The position numbers were made by a program, and so were the translations under genes. Source: Halichondria panicea (taxonomy: Eukaryota; Porifera; Demospongiae; Suberitida; Halichondriidae). From it: a stretch of 64,000 nucleotides of DNA. This document shows positions 51,264 to 63,812 of the stretch, piece after piece. The notes below the pieces were generated by a model, which made no database searches, was not told the DNA's origin, and saw nothing but the letters and a program-made list of their open reading frames with translations. The DNA lies in the NCBI RefSeq assembly GCF_963675165.1, contig NC_087378.1, positions 62,001 to 126,000 on the forward strand. Reading direction: 5' to 3'. The stretch's first letter is position 1. Every line of letters begins with the position of its first letter.

Positions 51264-53493
51264 TTACATTGATTTCAGAACATTCTTGATGATTCCACAA
51301 GCTTCCCTCATTTGTTCCTCTGTGATATTGAGTGGCGGTGAGAGGCGGAGGATGTGGTCATGAGTAGGCTTGCTCACTATGCCATTGTCCCTCAGTCTCA
51401 GAGCAACGTTCCACGCATTCACATCTGCACACAATCAAGACACACTATAAATAGACTATGTACACACGGTACATGTGCAGACTGTTCAATATCATGAGAA
51501 ATTAAACACTCTTTTTAACTATGACAGCAATATACACTAAAGTCTATTTGTGTTGAGTTTGACCTTCATAAAGTTGTCATAACTTTGTCATACTTTACTG
51601 AAATTCAAAAGCGCTTCTATCTATATGCTGTAGAGCTGGTAAGCTCCAACCAGCCATTTTCCATGAAGTCCCAGGCATACTTGTCCACCACATAAAGCAT
51701 AAATGAAGCCATAATTAACCACATAACTTCCGGGGTCGAACTCAACGCAAATATACTTTTAGGCATTAATTCCACTTCTTATATATAAGCCATTAGCCTA
51801 TATTAGCCTATAGATCCCATTAGCCTATATTAGCCTATATTATTAGCCTATAGATTCCATTAGCCTATATATTCCATTAGCCTATAATTATTAGCCTATA
51901 GATCCCATTAGCTTACCTCCCTCTGACTTTATGACCACTGCCCAGAACAGTCCTCTGCCTCGTATCATCGTGACAATGTCTGGCAGATTTGTCATCTCGT
52001 TCTTGAACACCTCTCCCATCCTCCGTGCATTCTCATACATGCCCTCCTCCTCAAGCACCTATGCGTGGGAGGATGGGAGTTGGTAATGGTCATCAAAAAA
52101 AGTTACCTTCAAAGAAGCCATGGCAACCTTGCAAGCCAGAGGGCTACCACCATAAGTTGAGCCATGCTGTAAGGACAAAGACATGGCTAGGATGTGTACA
52201 ATACGTGTAGACTACACACCCACACACATACCTGCCCAGGCTTGATGGTTAGCATGACTTCATCATCAGCCAAAACACACGACACCTAATAAACCAGGGA
52301 TGGGGTATACAATCAGTGCAGTAGTTAGACAATGGTGATATTCTCACTGGGAACATTCCTCCAGAGAGTGCTTTGCCAAGGACAACAACATCAGGCCTCA
52401 CTGAGTCATGATCACACGCCAGTCGCCTTCAAGGTATGAAATGATGACGACAAGACACTAGTGTGCAATCTATACACACAATGGATTAGTAACTATACCT
52501 GTCTAAGAAAGCTGTCTATGAAAGATATTAATTATGGGCAATGGCCACATGAACATACTTTCCAGTCCTACCCAGGCCAGTCTGAATCTCATCAGCAATC
52601 CAAAGCACCTACAAGACAGACAGGTGGTGGTCAATGGACTGCTACTGTACACAGCTAGTCACTGCAAGCAGGGGAAAGAGTTCCTACGGGTTTTTACATT
52701 GTTTCTGGAGCAGATGTCGCGTACTCCCCTCAGATATCCCTCGCTGGGGATGACTACTCCATTCTCCCCCTGAATGGGCTCTATGTGGAGAGCAGCACAG
52801 TGAGGGTCCGACACAGCTGTCTGCATATAACACACAATCCACAATTATTACACACTCCTTCTTTCTTACCTCCAAAGCATCCAGGTTGTCGTACTCTATA
52901 ACCTCAAAACCGGGTACAAATGGTCCAAACCCTCCATAGCTGTCCGAGTCAGTCGATGATGATATAGCTGCAATAGAGCGTCCCCAGAAGTTTCCCTCAG
53001 CAAAGACGACCTTGGCTTGGTTATGGGGAACCCCCTTCACATCATACGCCCACCTCCGAGCTAGCTTCACTGATGTCTCGGCTGCCTCCACTCCACTGTT
53101 CATTGGCAATAACTTGTCATATCCAAACAGCCTGGTTGTGTACTCCTCGAATTCACCCAACGCATCGTTGTAGAAAGCTCTGGAGGTGAGCGTCAGTGTG
53201 TCCAGTTGGTTCTTGAGAGCTTCAACAATCTTGGGATGTCTATGGCCTTGGTTGACGGCCGAATAGCCACTGAGGAAATCAAAGTATTGCTTTCCTTCCA
53301 CGTCCCACACATACACACCCTCAGCTCTGCACAGTGCAACAGGTATAGGCTTGTAGTTCCATGCTCCATACTTCTTCTCTTTGTTGAACACAGCCTCACT
53401 CTTGGAGCCAGGAGGACCTGGTGGAGTGATGTAGCCTCTAGCAGACACCAGCCTCATGTAAGAGGAGCGAAGGACGTGCTTACATAGAGCCAT
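51264..53493 (-). CDS. OAT: Ornithine aminotransferase, mitochondrial
   Basis: OAT is the PLP enzyme that interconverts ornithine and glutamate-5-semialdehyde in the mitochondrial matrix. About eight exons: 52870-53493, 52698-52820, 52559-52608, then about 52346-52430, 52239-52287, 52108-52167, 51916-52060 and 51264-51425. The start [20 protein letters not shown] is a plausible mitochondrial presequence; another Met lies in frame 18 codons upstream. Landmarks: [79 protein letters not shown], the PLP lysine in [24 protein letters not shown] and the C-terminal [14 protein letters not shown]. It shares an approximately 220-bp upstream region with B4GALT7. Confidence 0.96.
51785..51915. repeat. 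ATTAGCCTATA short tandem repeat
   Basis: ATTAGCCTATA, with AGATCCC or TATTCC spacers, recurs about eight times in an OAT intron, up to the splice acceptor region. Confidence 0.85.
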
Positions 53494-53714
53494 GATGAAG
53501 CAGACACACTTGCAACTTGATCTTTGTATTAACAATGCCTTGAACAATGGAGGCCAATAGTCTCGTAAATTAGCCGCCCTAGCCCAGTTGTATTTTAGTT
53601 ACTTGTTAGTCGACCCTTTACCATTGTACAAGGCACAGGATCGATTAACAACAAACGGAAACTGATGCATCATAGATACTATTATAAATTACATGTAATT
53701 TATAGTATCTATGG
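53494..53714. promoter_or_regulatory. OAT / B4GALT7 divergent promoter with a start-site palindrome
   Basis: The start codons face away from each other across 221 bp. A palindrome at 53665-53720 (ATGCATC-ATAGATACTAT..AAATTACATG / CATGTAATTT-ATAGTATCTAT-GGATGCAT) runs into the B4GALT7 start. A three-codon upstream ORF (53711-53722) overlaps the ATG at 53715. Confidence 0.5.
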
Positions 53715-55181
53715 ATGCATAAGATGATTTTCAGAGCCAAGCTAACAAGTTGTCGCTCCTTTATACTCCTAGTCACCATTGGACTAGTGTTTCTAACAGT
53801 CAACTTCCTCCTAATATGGAACCAGCAACAGGGGCCCCCTCAAAACATCTGTGTGTGTGAGCCATCCTTCAATGTGCCTGGCCTTGGGGACAATGAGAGA
53901 GGCAAACCACCCACTGAAGAAGTGATACAGCCAAAGGATGAGGAAGATCTGATACCCAATGAGCCTCACCTCACCACTGACACTACTCAAGACCATTCTG
54001 AAGTGTACACTCATCAGTTGGCGGTAGTCGTACCGTTTAGAGATCGCTATGAAGAGATGATGGAGTTCGTACCTCACATACATAAGTTCCTGAAGAGACA
54101 GAAGGTCCAGCATAAAATCTTAATCATCAACCAAGCCGATCGACACAGGTAACGTCTGTCTGCTGATTCAGGTATTGATGATTGTGATACAAAGTTCGTT
54201 ATTTCAATAGCCGCTATTATTAAATGCATGCATGGAAAACTTAAGTATCTTAAAGTTGTGTGAGGTACTTAAGCAGTGTAGGTTTAATGCTGCCCATTGG
54301 CCACCCTTACAGGTTTAATCGTGCCTCTCTTCTGAATATTGGTTTCCTCCTGAGTCGTGACGAGTGTGACTACATGGTGATGCATGATGTGGACCTCCTC
54401 CCTCTTAATGATGACCTCCATTATAGCTACCCTGACAGAGGACCACTCCACATCTCCTCACCTGAGCTCCACCCACTATATCACTATCCAACTTTTGTAG
54501 GAGGGATCCTCATCATGTCTAGAACACAGTTCGAACAGGTAGGAGTGATTGATTGACTGATTTTGAGATCTTATTCAGATACTGTTAATTCTCCGGGCAG
54601 GTGAACGGCCTCTCTAATCTGTTCTGGGGGTGGGGGAGAGAAGATGATGAGTTGTATGTCAGAATGAAAGAGAAAAAAATGGAGGCAAGTGTGTCTCAAT
54701 ACAAGGGAGAGCATTACATTCAAATGTAGCTTGCTGTGATTCTTGTGGTGTTTCATTCTCTCCTGCATATGATTATTGGGTGTGTCAATACATGTGTAGG
54801 TGCAGTACCCTCAAGGCATCAAAACTGGTACCGGCACATTCAGACACTTACACGACAGAGAAAAGAGACCCAGGGACCAAAAGAAATACTTCAACCAGAA
54901 AGAGGCAAGTAATGGGAGCCTTAGTGATAATTATATACAGCTAAATGTTGGCTGAATTTTGTGTAGAAGTTTAATAGTAAATTAAACATTGCACTAGTGT
55001 TTGTGTGTCGTCTCTCCAGGTATCACGGAAGAGAGATCGGAAGACAGGGCTCAACACGGTGGCGTACTCTGTCGTTAGCGATGTTGCCATGACAATAGAG
55101 GGTGCTCCAATACGCTTTGTGAACGTGGACTTAGTGTGTGATTATGATCTAACTCCATTCTGTGATAATCCCACCAGCTAG
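53715..55181 (+). CDS. B4GALT7: Beta-1,4-galactosyltransferase 7 (xylosylprotein galactosyltransferase I)
   Basis: B4GALT7 adds the first galactose to xylose in the glycosaminoglycan linker, in the Golgi. Five exons (53715-54148, 54313-54538, 54601-54684, 54800-54904, 55020-55181) give 336 residues (human 327). It is a type II membrane protein: a short cytosolic tail, a membrane segment ([20 protein letters not shown]), a stem rich in Pro/Glu/Asp, then the GT7 fold with [25 protein letters not shown], the metal-binding DVD in [40 protein letters not shown] and [11 protein letters not shown]. The C-terminus [22 protein letters not shown] matches the family. ATG 53715 and 53724 are both in frame. 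Introns 3 and 4 both begin with GCAAGT rather than GT. Confidence 0.97.
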
Positions 55182-55366
55182 TTTAGTTTATCATCACATT
55201 TTCATCCAACTTGCTATATATACATGAGAAGAATTTTGGCATTCATTTATGACTGTGATATTAATTTTAATGTTGTGGTTTCAATCAGAGACTTAAGTCA
55301 TTATCTTAATTCAACAAAATAATACGTACATGATTTGCATAATCAATATTGATCAAACAGATGTAA

Positions 55367-57118
55367 TTAGTCGGTTAAGAGAGTTTCTTGAAGCTTGGCT
55401 GAGATGTAATCCCAGTATTGCTTCCGGATGGTATCGTACTTGCTGGAGAGTTGGCCACACAGCTGCAGGGAATGCTAGTACAACCACCATTGCTTCAAAC
55501 CACCACCACATACCTCAACAGCTTTAGCTATGATCTCTGGAGCAGAGCCACTGTTCTTACTAGCTTCTTCTTCGTAGATGTCGATTTGGAGTGAGAGTAG
55601 AAATGGAGAGCAAATGTTTTTAGCTTTTAGCTCATCGCAAAATTCTTGCAAACCTGGCCACTCAGAAAGGGACTTTCCCTTCAAAACCCTGAGAGAACAA
55701 AAGGTTCAGCAATAATTATAATACTTGGTTTCACAGACCCACCCACTCACCCCTGAAGGTAGTTCCATGCACTCTCATTGTTGGGGGCTTTGCTGATATA
55801 GCTCATGGCGTATCTGTACAAGGGACAGGAGGGCAGTCAATTATATCCACACAATTAATGAGCAGCAAATATAATAGCTACAGGTTGCTATGCTCGCTTG
55901 AATACAGTTGCTATGGGTTACGCTCACTTGACTTCTCTTTCGATGACACTGTCTGTGAATTTAGTGGTGTTGGCAATGACAAAGTATCTTTGATTCCAGG
56001 CCGAGTTGTTCCTCAGGTCCAACTGAAGTAGACTATCCACATAGTCCAACTCACCCTCCCATAGGTTGAAGGTCTGAGAAAGAAAGAAAACGATAATAAT
56101 TATGCTCAACTACTAAACTACCATGACATGATATCTACCATACGTGGAAAACACTTCATTAGCTACAGCATGTATATACATTGTATTGTCACCTTGATGA
56201 CCCACTGCCTGTGTTGCCAGGCATGATAGTTCTTGCCGTCCTCACTAAACACTGCAGCTGTCAGTATCAGCTCCTCTGATGGATCTCCAGCCCACTCCAC
56301 CAACTTCTGTCGATGGTACCTACAGATGAAGCGTGACCTCAAATGTATTACAACTGTTACTATCATTGGACATTTGAAGACAAATCATAATTATATATAA
56401 CACATTTAGTTGTCGAATCAAAAAATGAATGCGAAGAAGACCTGATGACTTTATTTATTAGTGTACGTACATACTATATGAAGTACCACGGACTCACCAC
56501 ACTTGGTAATTCTTGGGTTGCTCTTCGATGGTGTCTGCAATGAACTTCATCTCTGCCTTCAGATCTTTGTTGAGTGACTGCAACAGTTGTCGACGATAGT
56601 GCCTGAGGGACATGAGGTAACCTATCAATCGTTGTTAAAGTTATAATAAAAAATTGGAAGATTTGGCCATTGATACTTCACACACACCATCAACTATACG
56701 AGACTCCACACTAGTGAGCCGAAAATAAAATTCTGACGAGATAGATAAAGAGCGATTAACAAGTTGCTCTTAGGATAGTTAAACGTACCACACAGTGTAG
56801 TTAGCGGCATTGCAGTAGATTGCATCGGCAGTGAGCTGATATGCCCTCTCACTTCTTTCATCAGCCTGCCACATGGCTCGCAAGTAGTCGTACACATCAC
56901 GGACTGCAGGAGTATGTTATAAAGGTGTCTGGTATTGCAGTGTAGTTATATTTCTAGTGCTCACATTTTTCAGTATAAGCAATGGCTACCACAGGATTGG
57001 GCCCCTCATCTTGAGGCACTGGCTTGACATCCTTCCACTCTGGACGGTCCCGATAGAACACGTATGGCTCAGCTGCCGCGCCAGAGGACTCATCAGAACT
57101 ACTACTACTGGCAGCCAT
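55367..57118 (-). CDS. FNTA: Protein farnesyl/geranylgeranyltransferase type I alpha subunit
   Basis: FNTA is the common alpha subunit of the CaaX prenyltransferases FTase and GGTase-I. About eight exons: 56965-57118, about 56788-56904, 56500-56603, 56196-56320, 55929-56073, 55750-55814, 55515-55690 and 55367-55457. The start [13 protein letters not shown] (57118) leads into [19 protein letters not shown], typical of FNTA. The PFTA helical-repeat signatures follow in order: [66 protein letters not shown] and [15 protein letters not shown]. The C-terminus [17 protein letters not shown] is also conserved. It diverges from VPS33B across 359 bp. Confidence 0.97.
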
Positions 57119-57477
57119 TCTAGTAGCTATCTCCAGCAAACTAGGGGAAAGGTCGCGTCAGTAACATTATTAGGAGGGTGTGTCCTCTGACGATGTTTAC
57201 CTATCTATTAAATAGGCCTTGCCAAGAACAACTAACCACAGCCACAGCTACTAGTCAATCTCAAGGACTCTTCAGTTGGTTGTCACTGTTTATCTGGACT
57301 TGTGTCACTCACCTACTGCTCCACTCTTCATAAAATTTATCTAGAGGTAAAACCTGATCCTGTATATCTGAGATTGTATGGGCGTGTCACGTAAACATTG
57401 TAGCTATATACAACACCACCACCCCCCCACACACACACCACACCCCCCCCACACACACACACACACACACACAGATA
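57119..57477. promoter_or_regulatory. FNTA / VPS33B head-to-head promoter region
   Basis: 359 bp between divergent ATGs. A C-run plus CA-repeat (57421-57472) abuts the VPS33B start. No specific factor site is convincing. Confidence 0.4.
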
Positions 57478-60401
57478 ATGGCCGGACTGGAAGACCCACT
57501 GGACGTACAGTGTGTGGCTGATGCAGCTCGAGATCAGTTGAGTAACATACTTTCAGAGGTGGACGGTCCGAAAGATGTTGTCATCCAAGCTGACCTTATG
57601 TCCCTGCTCAATCATGTCACTCCTTTCTCCTTCCTCAAAAAGTGAGTACATGCACAACTTGCTAGCATGTGTGTGCTTGACTGCATGGACATTGTACTAA
57701 ACTTATAGCACATTCATTAATGATGACGGTTGTATCCACTTGCTATATCTGCTTGTAAGGTTGTGAACATTGTTCCCTGCCTGAGGACTATTGCTAGGAG
57801 AATGTTTGCATGCTTGATTGGTGTTAGCATTGTAGTGAGAAGCAGGTGTTCCATTGATTCCAAGTGTGCGACAGCTACTCCCTCTGTTACCAGACATTAT
57901 TAACTACATTTCCAGAATGGATATTAAGAGAGTTATTTTGTCTGGTACAAAGTGTAGAAGTTTGCACACTGTATTATGGGCTACATTCACTGCATTCCTG
58001 CCTCACGTAATCATCCTAACGAGCTCTAGCTCCGTGTGTATCTGTTTATTTGCAGAGGCTTGCATATAATTATAAATAGATCAATTGAGAATACTCCTTG
58101 TAAGTAGATAACGACTTGGCAGATGCTGTACTGGTCTATGACATTATGGTGTGATCCAGTGTCCATAGTCTAGTCCATAGTTTCCCTTTGGGGACATTAG
58201 AATGTATTGTAGAAGATCATGGTTCACACGGTGATAGCTTTCCTTTGCCCACTAATGGTGGTTGGCTTCCCACCTAGTGTCACATACGCACTTCTTGTTT
58301 CCTCCACTGTGATCGTAATTACTCCAATTATTCCATGCCTTTTATTGAGGGGTAGCCAATGGCAACTGCTCTTACAGATTGTTAGTAAGCATGACTAGTA
58401 CCGTAGTTACCATTTACCATGTCAACCCTGTAAGATGATCCAAGCGTTTCTAATTGGATCAATTTACCTCTAAATTGAGTTTAAAGTCCATTTATTGGAT
58501 ACTTTGGCTTCACTTGCAGAGGCTAACAGCATGTCAATAGATGTTACTTTTTAATAGTAGAAATACTGGGAGGTCTCCAATAATCTATATCCCTAACAAA
58601 AGTTGTGCTTTAGTCTATAGCTATGAACTAACCTCTCTATAATAGATAGACTGTGCAAGTCGTTGCTCATAGAGACTAGAAGTCTGAGAGCTGGTATATA
58701 TAGGGATGCATGTCCTGGTAGGGTTTGCATAGCTCTATCATTGGTCTGTTTGTGTTCTGTTTGACATTTAGATTAACCGATCTACTTTCCACATGCACAT
58801 GCAGGTTGGGTGTGGACCATGTGTTCAAGCTGGAGCCTACTATGAATATGGGGGGAACACATCGCTATTACATCACACGACCTGACCTACATGCTGTCAG
58901 TCAGATAGCCACACACATTGTCAGTGACCATAATGACCAGCAACAACGAGACTATTGCATCATCTTTGTCCCCCGGCAATTAGCATCGTGTGAGAGCATT
59001 CTCGAAGCTGAAGGTGTGTACGGATTTGTGCGGATACTTGAATGGAACTTGCATCTGATCCCATTGGACGCTCACCTGTTATCTCTCGAGAGGTACGACA
59101 CATTTCGATCTCTCTATGTGTCTCAGGACTTCACTCATCTTCATTCCATTGCACGTTCTTTGCTCCTTCTTGAGGGCCTATTTGGGACCTTTCCCCTGGT
59201 GCACGGTAAAGGCCATTTTGCTCAGATGGTTTGGGACCTTTTCAAGCGCCTGAAAGAGCTTGGAGACACACCCTCTTTTGGCCAGCTGTCTGAACAGGGG
59301 ATTTCTGAGGTTGTGTTGTTCGATCGTCAGTGTGATCTTATAACTCCACTTTGCTCGCAATTGACGTACGAAGGAATTTTAGATGACGTGTTTCGAATTC
59401 AGAGTGGTTATGTCGAAATTTCTAGCGATATCACCCAGAAAGAACAAGAGACCAAAGTTCTGTTGAATTCTAAAGATCCTGTATTTACCGAAATTCGTTC
59501 TCTCCATTTCTCAGCCACTTCTCTGATACTCACCGAAATTTCGAAGAACCTCAGACACACGTATCGTGAAGGAAAATCACATGACTCTATTCCAGCTCTG
59601 AAAAGTTTCGTGAAACGACTTCCCGAACTCACTAAGAAGCACGATTCTCTAGCTACCCATGTGCAAGTGAGCGAACATATTATGGCGAAAAAGAAAAGAG
59701 AAGATTTCCAACGACAGCTGTTCTATGAGCGAGCCATCCTCGAGGGCGCAGACAAGACGTCAGTGACTGACTATATTGAAGAGCTCATCCAGTGTCAAGC
59801 TGACTATCGCCTTCCATTGCGTTTGCTCTGTCTTATGTCCATAACCAACAATGGCATCAAAGACAAGTATCTATCCAGCCTCAAGGACCAGTACTTGCGT
59901 AGCTATGGCCACAAGCATCTGGTGACATTCCACAATCTCCAAAGAGTGGGTCTTATTCAACACAAGGCCGAAGAGCAAACTCCTCACAAAAGCACTTTCA
60001 AGCTACTGACCAAACAGCTTAAGCTAGTCCCCAAAGATCCTTCATTGTATGACATCTACTCCCCCAAGGACATGTCATACGTGTATGGGGGCGCGTACAA
60101 GCCACTCAGCTGTGCTGCCATCGAGCATATCGTCAAGACAAGAACCTGGAGAGGATTGGACGATGTTGTTCGGTCATGGAAAGGCCCCGCCTTCTCCCAC
60201 CCTCAGCACACCTCCAGAGATGCTGCCCTGGCCGCTCATCAGAAGATAGTGCTCGTGTATTTCATCGGTGGATGCACGTTTTCTGAAATCAATGCACTGC
60301 GGTTTCTTGGGGAGAAAACGAACACTAATTACCTCATAGCAACCACAAACATTATCAACCCAAACACTCTCATTGAAAGTGTTGTGTTTAGCGAAGATTA
60401 G
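57478..60401 (+). CDS. VPS33B: VPS33B, Sec1/Munc18-family trafficking protein
   Basis: Two exons, 57478-57641 and 58805-60401, join in phase (KK-LGVDHVFKLE) to give 586 residues (human 617). VPS33B pairs with VIPAR (SPE-39) in the CHEVI complex for late-endosome, alpha-granule and collagen-related traffic. VPS33B rather than VPS33A is indicated by ARDQLSNIL, QADLMSLLNHV, SILEAEGVYG, LFDRQCDLITPLCSQLTYEG, KVLLNSKDPVFTEIR, YLRSYGHKHLVTFHNLQR, the MSYVYGGAYKPLSC segment and the C-terminal GGCTFSEINALRFLG. The single intron (57642-58804) is 1,163 bases and has no element I recognise. The remaining 531 codons form one exon, so most of the original introns were lost, in contrast to the neighbours. 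Confidence 0.96.
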
Positions 60402-60829
60402 ATGCTCTCAAGTTAATAAGTTATTCTTTCAATGTGATTACTTCCCTGCAGTTTGTACACAGCCTAGCTATTTTTGTCAACATAGATATAAATACTAAAA
60501 CGATTTACTGTATAACTTTTATTGATGGGATAGAATAATTTTTATTACAGGAAGGGAATTCTTCATTGGCCAATGATTGATTAATTTCCATGCATGCACT
60601 AGACCAAAAGCTTGGTATATAGCTATAATTATTAAGCTGCAGCCTTAGAAGTGGTTTCCACAAAGGACATCGACAGTGCACAGCAACGGATGTGCTGACT
60701 GTGTTATGCATCAATCACATCTATAATTGGAGTCAATTCGGCATCTGTGCATGCAGTCCACTAGCTAGTACTAATGCTCCACAGACTCAGTGTGTTGTCT
60801 GAACTAAGCTACTGACTGAGAGGCTGAAC
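60402..60829. other. Intergenic, VPS33B to sulfatase
   Basis: 428 bp of AT-rich sequence holding the VPS33B 3' UTR and the sulfatase promoter. No gene or repeat is evident. Confidence 0.5.
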
Positions 60830-63482
60830 ATGGACTGCAAGTTGTGCTACAGTTGTGTTCTAGTGTGGATGCTGCATTCCCTGTCAACAAGTGAGTATAA
60901 TTATAGTCTATAGCTTCCATATAATGATTTAATACTGTATAGTCTATATAAATCATAGCTATAATTAGTTTACATTCTGCATGCATTAACTGTATCCCAC
61001 TGTATGTTTGCTGCATGCTGTAGCTAGCTAGGTGGTGTACCACATTAACTGTATCCCACTGTATGTTTGCTGCATGCTATAGCTAGCTAGGTGGTGTACC
61101 ACATTAACTGTATCCCACTGTATGTTTGCTGCATGCTATAGCTAGCTAGGTGGTGTACCACATTAACTGTATCCCACTGTATGTTTGCTGCATGCTATAG
61201 CTAGCTAGGTGGTGTACCACATTAACTGTATCCCACCAGGGGCGGATCCAGGGGTGATTTTGAGGGGCTGAAGCCCCCCCCTTTTGAAAAAACTACCGTG
61301 TGTTGTAGTCTGACTCTACAACAATTTTGCCACCAATTATGCATCTGTAGACTCACTTGAAATCACTTGAGAGATGCTAGACAACAGCTACTAGGAGTAT
61401 AAAGGATCTAGGGTAGCTAGCTGGACGTACCTAGCTAGCTAGCTAGCTGTACGTACGTACGTACATTTGATCAGTACAGTATCACCATAGTATTAAAAGT
61501 AAGTGCAGAGGTCAACGTATTCTACTCATTAATATGAAAGTTCAAAGGTCAAATCTTGCAAAAAAAATTCGCCTCCGGCGAGGCTGCCCTTGTACAGGGC
61601 TTCGCCCCTTTCTAGCTAGTCTAGCCCCCCCCTTTTGTTTTTCCTGGATCCGCCCCTGCCCACTGTATGTTTGCTGCATGCTGTAGCTAGCTAGGTGGTG
61701 TACCACATTAACTGTATCCCACTGTATATGTTTGCTGCATGCTGTAGCTAGCTAGGTGGTGTACCTAGCGCCTGAGTGGAATGCTTAACAGAAACATGTG
61801 TTTATCGGTACACAATCAGTTGTAAATATCGCCTCCATCCCATGCAAGTGCATGCAAAGAGAGTATTCCAGTATACCAGACTGTAGACATATGTGTACCC
61901 TACAAGTATATAGATTGTGGTGAACCACATCATAAAACTGAACAGTTGGTTTTTGGCTAGTGCTAAACATAGAAACCATGTTTACTGCATGGATACCACT
62001 CATGCAGATGCTGCCCCAGGCCAAAGCCATACAAATCCAAGACCACCCAACTTCATATTTATCCTCGCTGATGATCTTGGCTACGGAGACGTTGGTTACA
62101 ATGGAGGTAGGGCACACACCCCTCACATAGACACACTCTCGAGAGGCCCACACAGTGCAAGATTCAACCGTTTCTACAGTGGCGCTCCAGTTTGTACGCC
62201 CACGAGAGGAACACTGTTGACAGGACGCAACCACAACCGTTACTGTCTCTGGAAAGCAAACACTCCCGGGAAAAAGTGTCGCTCCCGGAGCGATGACTTT
62301 AACTGCCCAGCCCAAGTGCTCTTACCGGACTCTGAAATTACAGTCGCTGAAATTCTCCAAAAGGAGGGCTACCGAACGGCTGTATTTGGAAAATGGCATC
62401 TTGGAGATCTAAAACAGCTGCCTGGAGGAAAACTGCCCTCGAGCCCAGGAAACAATGGATTTGATGCATGGAAAGTTACAGAACGCTCTGCTCCCACCTC
62501 CACTCCAAACTGTGCCTGTTTCGACAAGTCGCTATGCAACCTGGGCCATTACTCGAGTATTAGCCCACCCCCGTGCACCAACTATCATTCCCGCTCACCA
62601 GGTTCTGACACACTGACAGCACACGCAGAACCTATACTCAAAGATGACTCAGAATTTGTTGTTGATCTGTTTGAAGAATTCCTACAAGATGTTGTTTCAA
62701 GTCAAGAAACAAAACCATTTTTTGTTTATCTACCACTTCATGGAGTACATCAACGATTCATTGCAACCTCTCCATATGATTCTCCCTACAAAAATAACTT
62801 AACTCTTAGTACAGAAGAAATTGATTATTTTGCTACCGTAACAGCCATTGATAGTGCAGTTGGGAGAGTGAGAGACATGCTTAAAGCATACAACCTGAGT
62901 GACAATACGATGCTCTGGTTCGCAAGTGATAATGGACCAGAAAACGGGACACCTGGCGAGACAGGTGGCCTCAGAGATAGGAAAGGAAGTTTACACGAAG
63001 GTGGTATTCGTGTTCCAGGCATAATCGAATACCCAGCCCTAATGAACACTAATTTAGTGTCGGACATCCCTATAATTACAAATGACTTCCTCCCCACAGT
63101 GTGCGATGTATTGAACATACCAGTACCCACAGACAGGCCGTTAGATGGCATCTCAATTCTACCCTTCTTGAGTAAAGATGCCGAGAAACGAAATTCAACT
63201 ATAAAATGGGCATTCAAGATCAAAGGAGATTTCAATCAAGGACGATACAGTGCTGCTATACTGGACGATAACTATAAACTTGTTGCTAACTATTCGAAAG
63301 GAATTTTTCAGAAAGCAGCCTTGTATGACCTCAGTGTTGACAAGAGCGAACAATCTAAGATCAACTTTTTGCTGAATTATAAAGAAATGAGCATGTATAC
63401 AAAGCTAACGAAAGAACTAGAAGAATGGAGACAGTCAGTGGAACACAGCGCATCAGAATGTCTTAAAAAACAAGATACTTAA
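60830..63482 (+). CDS. Secreted or lysosomal sulfatase
   Basis: Two exons, 60830-60890 and 62008-63482, join in phase (61 + 1,475 nt) to give 511 residues. The short first exon is the signal peptide MDCKLCYSCVLVWMLHSLST. The metal site ADDLGYGDVGYNGG follows directly. The sulfatase signature is intact: the Cys in VCTPTRGTLLTGR is the residue converted to formylglycine. Further active-site motifs are GKWHLGD and SDNGPENG, with LPLHGVHQRF between. The sequence is of the arylsulfatase A / GALNS type rather than the ARSB type, but the sulfate ester it cleaves is not evident. There is a cysteine-rich insert (NCACFDKSLCNLG). No C-terminal GPI or retention signal is visible; it ends LKKQDT. Confidence 0.92.
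60986..61764. repeat. 59-bp tandem array in the sulfatase intron
   Basis: TTAACTGTATCCCACTGTAT begins units at 60986, 61045, 61104 and 61163. The fifth unit (61222) is broken after CCCAC by the element at 61237-61658 and resumes at 61659; one further unit follows. Confidence 0.95.
61237..61658. mobile_element. 422-bp MITE with CCCAC target duplication
   Basis: The ends CAGGGGCGGATCCAGG and CCTGGATCCGCCCCTG are perfect inverted repeats. CCCAC flanks both sides (61232-61236 and 61659-61663) and restores the 59-bp unit when the element is removed. There is no transposase ORF. C-rich runs (CCCCCCCC TTTTG) sit inside both ends. Confidence 0.9.
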
Positions 63483-63812
63483 TATAATTATGCTATCATT
63501 TTTTTGATTCATACTCCTCCTCTCACGATACATGCCAATCAACTATAACATAGAAACAAGCAGGTGTCCCGGTGTGTTAATTATGTGCTAATAATTGCTC
63601 AAGATTATTGTCATTGTGCGTTCTGTTGTTTTTTGATTCCTTAGTGTTCATAATTATTACAAATTAAAATCAGCCATAAATTATGTCTTGGTTTATAATA
63701 CATCAAAGACAGAGAGGGTCATAGTTAGACATAACAATATGTGTATATTGCACAGTACTTCAAGTCTCATTGAGCACACTAAGGACAGCTATGTAGCTAT
63801 ATAGTCGAATAC
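63483..63812. other. Convergent intergenic stretch, sulfatase / CCT7
   Basis: 330 bp of AT-rich 3' UTR sequence from both genes. No other feature is seen. Confidence 0.5.

Noticed and set aside
53494-53547. Alternative OAT start at the upstream in-frame Met (53547)
   Set aside because: The sequence from 53493 is already a good mitochondrial presequence; the extension is Cys-rich, contains a second Met and is unlike known OAT leaders.
61785-62315. 176-codon minus-strand frame
   Set aside because: It overlaps the conserved sulfatase active-site exon in antisense and shows no recognisable domain.
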